A stretch of DNA of 16,676 nt from Bog-877 sp049518775 (GTDB lineage Bacteria > Chloroflexota > Dormibacteria > Aeolococcales > Bog-877): positions 1 to 16,676 of the forward strand of contig JBEKRL010000050.1 of assembly GCA_049518775.1 (NCBI GenBank), written 5' to 3'. A program made the translations under genes and the position numbers. How positions within the stretch are numbered: the stretch's first letter is position 1; each line of letters starts with the position of its first letter. Under the pieces are notes generated by a model. That model worked only from the letters and a program-made list of their open reading frames with translations, searched no databases and was not told where the DNA came from. Below, piece after piece: positions 14,266-16,676 of this stretch.

Positions 14266-14538
14266 CAGGGCGCGTTGCAATCTCCACTGGGAGCTCTTCC
14301 TCCCGCTGGGAACGGGAGCGAGGTGAGGGCAGGGTAGCATCCCGGGCAGGTCAGCTCGCCACCCAGCGACCCGAGGCCGACCACGCGGCGGGGCCCGCGG
14401 CTGGGGCGATCTGTGACGCACGCGGGCCGGGACGGCCGCGCCCGCAGTGGGCCGACCGGTAACGGCGCCGCCACAAGTCGCCCGCAATCGGCCTCCCAAT
14501 CCCTTCGAGGCGGCTGTGAGAGCGTACAAATCCAGCCA
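14266..14538. other. Divergent intergenic region between ileS and the GT87 gene
   Basis: Should hold the promoters of both divergent genes. On the minus strand a TGCTACCCT extended -10-like sequence lies about 70 nt before ileS, without a convincing -35. An inverted repeat CTCCCG (14300-14305) / CGGGAG (14313-14318) with a 7-nt loop sits in the ileS leader, 35 nt before the start codon. I looked for a T-box antiterminator sequence, as is common before ileS in Gram-positives, and saw none. Confidence 0.4.
14525..14530 (+). promoter_or_regulatory. Possible -10 element of the GT87 gene
   Basis: TACAAA matches TATAAT at four of six positions and ends 8 nt before the ATG at 14539. Transcription would start at or just before the ATG, giving a leaderless mRNA. 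This fits the lack of a ribosome binding site in front of that ATG. The -35 is unclear (TTCGAG at 14505-14510 is only 14 nt away). Confidence 0.3.
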
Positions 14539-15777
14539 ATGCAATCAACCACCAGGCGGGCCGTGAGCCTGGTCAGCCTCGCCGTGCTGCTCAGCTACGT
14601 GATCCTAGTGGCCCTGCGGATCGATCAGCAGACGTTGGTGCCGGACTACGCCGCCTTCTACGCGGTGGCCAAGGCGCTGGTGGCAGGTGGGCTGAGCGCC
14701 TCCCACAACCTCTACTCACTGCGCTTCCAGCTGGCCGCCACGAAGTTTCTCAGCCACGGCCCCGGGCATGCCTACGTCGTGCCCTTCGTGGCCCTCCCGC
14801 CCGCCGCCTGGGCGGTCATCCCCTTCACCTGGCTCTCGCTCTGGCCCTCGTTCTACCTCTGGGACACAATCTGCCTCGGACTCTGTGTCATCGGTACCTT
14901 CTGGCTCGCCCGCCACGAGCAGCTGGGCCTGGACGCCACTCCCTTGGCGCTGGCGCTATTGGCCTCCTACCCCACTTACACATCGCTGGGGGATGGCGAG
15001 TACGACCTTCTCTGGCCGCTGTGCCTGGCCCTTTTCACCTTCGCCTGGAGCTGCAGCTCAGCCTGGGGCCGCTGGCCCCGGACGGCGGCCGCCAGCTTCC
15101 TGTTCGCGTTCAAGCCCGACCTGCTGCTGTTGCTGGTGGTGCCAGCGGTGGCGGCCTGGCGACGGCGGGCGGTGCGCGAGGCAGTCGTCTGCCTGGCACT
15201 CCTGGCGGGAGTGACGGTCGCGCTGGTGGGGATCCCGGGGCTGCTACGACTGCCCCACATCGAGTCCTATACGCTCTTCAGTCGCTTCCCACCGACCCAG
15301 GACGAGACCGTGCTGGGAATCTTCTGGAGGATCACCGGCCACGGAGCCCTGACTCAGGATCTGGCCTGGGCCTCGCTGGCCCTGGCGCTGCTTGGGTTGA
15401 GCTGGGCCTGGTGGCACAACCCACCCCAGAGCTCCCGGGATTGGAAGCTGGCGCTCACCAGCACCGTCTGTCTGTCACTGCTGGTCGCCCCCCACAGCCT
15501 CCACCACGATCTGCTCCTGCTGGTCGGCCCGGCGGTCTGGACCGCAGCGGTGCTCAAGGACTCGGGGCGAAGCCTCAGGTGGCTCGCCGGCTGGATCGTC
15601 CTCTTCAACGCCGCGATCCTAGTCGATGCCAGTCCCAGGTTCACGCTGCCCATCCCGATCACCCCGATCGTCCTTCTGCTTGCCGCTTTGGTGGCCTGGT
15701 GGGCCCGGCGCTCCCTGGCCCGAGCGCCTGCCGGGGCAGTCTCGGAGAACGCCACCGGCTCCCCCGCCCCCGGCTGA
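14539..15777 (+). CDS. Membrane glycosyltransferase of the GT87/DUF2029 type
   Basis: 412 residues from ATG at 14539; an upstream in-frame start at 14413 would add a low-complexity, non-hydrophobic tail and is less likely. About ten hydrophobic segments span the protein (for example residues 9-27, 85-105, 110-125, 240-260, 310-325, 345-365, 385-400). The first extracytoplasmic loop has VPDYAAFYAVAKAL (D36) and NLYSLRFQ, which is the usual DFxxYY...YD..xQ pattern of polyprenol-phosphate-mannose-dependent GT-C transferases such as PimE. FKPDLLLLL and VAPHSLHHDLLLL are further family-like motifs. The sugar and acceptor cannot be predicted. It is monocistronic, divergent from ileS, and followed 4 nt after its stop by strong hairpins. 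Confidence 0.82.
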   Translation: MQSTTRRAVSLVSLAVLLSYVILVALRIDQQTLVPDYAAFYAVAKALVAGGLSASHNLYSLRFQLAATKFLSHGPGHAYVVPFVALPPAAWAVIPFTWLSLWPSFYLWDTICLGLCVIGTFWLARHEQLGLDATPLALALLASYPTYTSLGDGEYDLLWPLCLALFTFAWSCSSAWGRWPRTAAASFLFAFKPDLLLLLVVPAVAAWRRRAVREAVVCLALLAGVTVALVGIPGLLRLPHIESYTLFSRFPPTQDETVLGIFWRITGHGALTQDLAWASLALALLGLSWAWWHNPPQSSRDWKLALTSTVCLSLLVAPHSLHHDLLLLVGPAVWTAAVLKDSGRSLRWLAGWIVLFNAAILVDASPRFTLPIPITPIVLLLAALVAWWARRSLARAPAGAVSENATGSPAPG

Positions 15778-15781
15778 TCAT

Positions 15782-15809
15782 CGGGCGGTGCCGCCCGGCT
15801 CCGCCGGGC
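15782..15809 (+). terminator. Two overlapping GC-rich hairpins after the GT87 gene
   Basis: CGGGCGG (15782-15788) can pair with CCGCCCG (15791-15797), and GCCCGG (15793-15798) with CCGGGC (15804-15809). They share 15793-15797 and exclude each other. The position, 4 nt after the stop, suggests termination or 3' end protection. There is no T-tract (AAACGATTTC follows), so this is not a textbook intrinsic terminator. Confidence 0.35.
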
Positions 15810-15851
15810 AAACGATTTCGGAGACCCATCCCAACACAGTTGCCACAGAAC

Positions 15852-16470
15852 TCAGGAGGGAGTCAGCGTCCCCCTGACCGGCCACTGGGGCGCGAACACC
15901 TGGAGCCTGGACCCCGTTTCCGAGTCCCTACGGAGCATCGCCAGCGCCGGCAGGGGAATCCCGCGTGCTGCGTGGCACGGACAAGCGGATAGTCCCCCGG
16001 CAACTTCCCGACACCGACGCCACCCAGGACCACAGCGAGGCTGCCCGGCACCGGACTCAGTGCCACAAGGACGTCCACGTGCTTCTTCTTGGCCCGGCCG
16101 CTGAGCGACGCGTCCAAACGCTCGGCGTCGCCATCGGCCAGCACGACGAACTCGCCCGCGCCCGGCGGTGGACGGATCCGCTTCCCATCCTGGCGGGCAG
16201 CCCCCTGGCCGTGGATAAGCCGCATGGTGCACTGTGTCCTGGAGTCGCGGACACTCGGCAGGTCCCTGTCGTACCTGCTTCGCCCAGCTCCTTGGCCACT
16301 GGACGAGACTTCTCAACGACCCCGTGCGGAACGCTCCCCACCTGCCAACCACCCTCGCGCAGACGAACGGCTCCCGCGTTCTGGCCCTGTTCCTCCACTA
16401 TCAGTTCTCCAGTCAGCCGGTCGCCTAGCGATGGATGATCGTGGTGATCTCCGCTACGTGGTTGGTGGCC
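15852..16470 (-). pseudogene. Decayed gene, HIRAN-like, split over three frames
   Basis: Three successive minus-strand frames read as one protein. The first (16470 to about 16220) has LGDRLTGELIVEEQ, then NAGAVRL, REGGWQVGSVPHGVVEKSRP and GTTGTCRVSATPG. This resembles HIRAN-type sequences (ENPHDxNAVRV...GxxVGYLPR...ERYRPVL...GxxGTCRA). The second (about 16220 to 15955) has IHGQGAARQDGKRIRPPPGA, VVLADGDAERLDASL, VDVLVALSPVPGSLAVVLGG and VGKLPGDYPLVRATQHAGF. The third (about 15955 to 15852) has LPALAMLRRDSETGSRLQVF then APQWPV, ending in TGA at 15854-15852. Two frameshifts (near 16215-16222 and 15955) and no credible start make it a pseudogene. HIRAN domains are linked to DNA damage and repair proteins; the family call is from remembered pattern only. 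Confidence 0.5.
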
Positions 16471-16586
16471 CTAACCGCCTCTGAGCCCTAGTCCCGCTCG
16501 GTGAGAGTAGGCCATGCCAACCAGATCGGCGAGATCGGGGCGGCCTTCGTGCGCCGGTGGCGTCAGGTTGCTGCTGGAAAAAGGAG

Positions 16587-16632
16587 CGGCGTAGTCTCGC
16601 GGTGACTTAGCAACCACCGGAGGACTACGCCG
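16587..16632 (+). repeat. 10-bp inverted repeat flanking the ribosome binding site of the last gene
   Basis: CGGCGTAGTC (16587-16596) and GACTACGCCG (16623-16632) are perfect complements 26 nt apart. The right arm begins at the last base of the GGAGG and ends on the first base of the GTG start. If formed in mRNA, the stem would cover the spacer and start. The same stretch has TTGCTG (16568-16573) and TAGTCT (16592-16597), a weak promoter-like pair 18 bp apart, so the left arm may equally overlap a promoter and act as an operator. Confidence 0.5.
16619..16623 (+). promoter_or_regulatory. Shine-Dalgarno site of the gene running off the right edge
   Basis: GGAGG followed by an 8-nt spacer and GTG at 16632. 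It decides the start of the partial gene. Confidence 0.6.
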
Positions 16633-16676
16633 TGGAGAGAAGAGTAGCGCCCAGCGTGCGGCTGGAGGAGTCCCTC
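16632..16676 (+). CDS. Start of an unidentified gene (15 codons, cut by window end)
   Basis: GTG at 16632 is followed by 14 more codons reading MERRVAPSVRLEESL with no stop before the window edge. A GGAGG lies 8 nt upstream, which makes a real start likely. The sequence is too short to identify. The opening resembles what I have seen at the start of some transposases (IS256-like), but this is a guess. The inverted repeat spanning the start is described separately. Confidence 0.45.
   Translation, partial: MERRVAPSVRLEESL

Noticed and set aside
14266..14538. T-box riboswitch before ileS
   Set aside because: No TGGNACCGCG-like antiterminator sequence or specifier-type stem could be found on the minus strand.
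14266..14544. N-terminal extension of IleRS (open frame to 14544)
   Set aside because: The 93 extra residues are Arg/Pro-rich with no synthetase similarity; homology starts at the ATG at 14265.

Overview
This is a strongly GC-rich bacterial chromosomal window. Most of it is one compact housekeeping cluster on the minus strand. Read in the direction of transcription it is ileS, a TraR/DksA-type zinc-finger gene, lspA, an RluD-like pseudouridine synthase gene, gmk, coaBC, priA, fmt, smpB and the tmRNA gene ssrA. Several genes overlap by 4 to 44 nt or are separated by very short gaps, so long polycistronic transcripts are likely. The IleRS is of the eukaryote-like (type 2) form. The combination of type 2 IleRS, this gene order and the protein sequences suggests a Chloroflexota/Dormibacterota-like soil bacterium. 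That assignment is inference from remembered sequence style, not from a search.

Region by region. At 1-1206 (minus) an ArsR-SRPBCC fusion regulator precedes an MFS transporter gene that is cut off after about 75 codons and is probably dead. Positions 1207-1649 hold no convincing intact gene, only a competing hairpin pair and a possible gene remnant. A complete IS630-family insertion sequence with TA target duplication lies at 1652-2820. Its transposase carries a perfect 38-bp tandem duplication that replaces the native C-terminus. At 2860-3386 (minus) lies a decayed gene with frameshift(s) and an in-frame stop. At 3557-14265 (minus) lies the housekeeping cluster, ending in smpB and ssrA, which are only 20 nt apart. 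At 14539-15777 (plus) a GT87/DUF2029-type membrane glycosyltransferase gene is divergent from ileS. At 15852-16470 (minus) a second decayed gene recalls a HIRAN-like protein split over three frames. At 16632-16676 (plus) the first 15 codons of a new gene, with a good Shine-Dalgarno site, run off the window.

Functionally the cluster groups translation initiation, quality control and accuracy (fmt, smpB/ssrA, ileS, pseudouridine synthase), replication restart (priA), nucleotide and CoA supply (gmk, coaBC) and lipoprotein maturation (lspA). Unusual points are the loss of the expected catalytic Asn in Fmt, two non-canonical active-site positions in the CoaC half of CoaBC, and the absence of rpoZ and def from places where they often sit. 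The tmRNA carries a 13-codon tag reading frame, and the probable ssrA -10 element overlaps the smpB stop codon. The flanks contain an insertion sequence and three broken genes, so they look like a decaying accessory margin around a conserved core. I see no CRISPR array, prophage or recognisable new multi-gene system.
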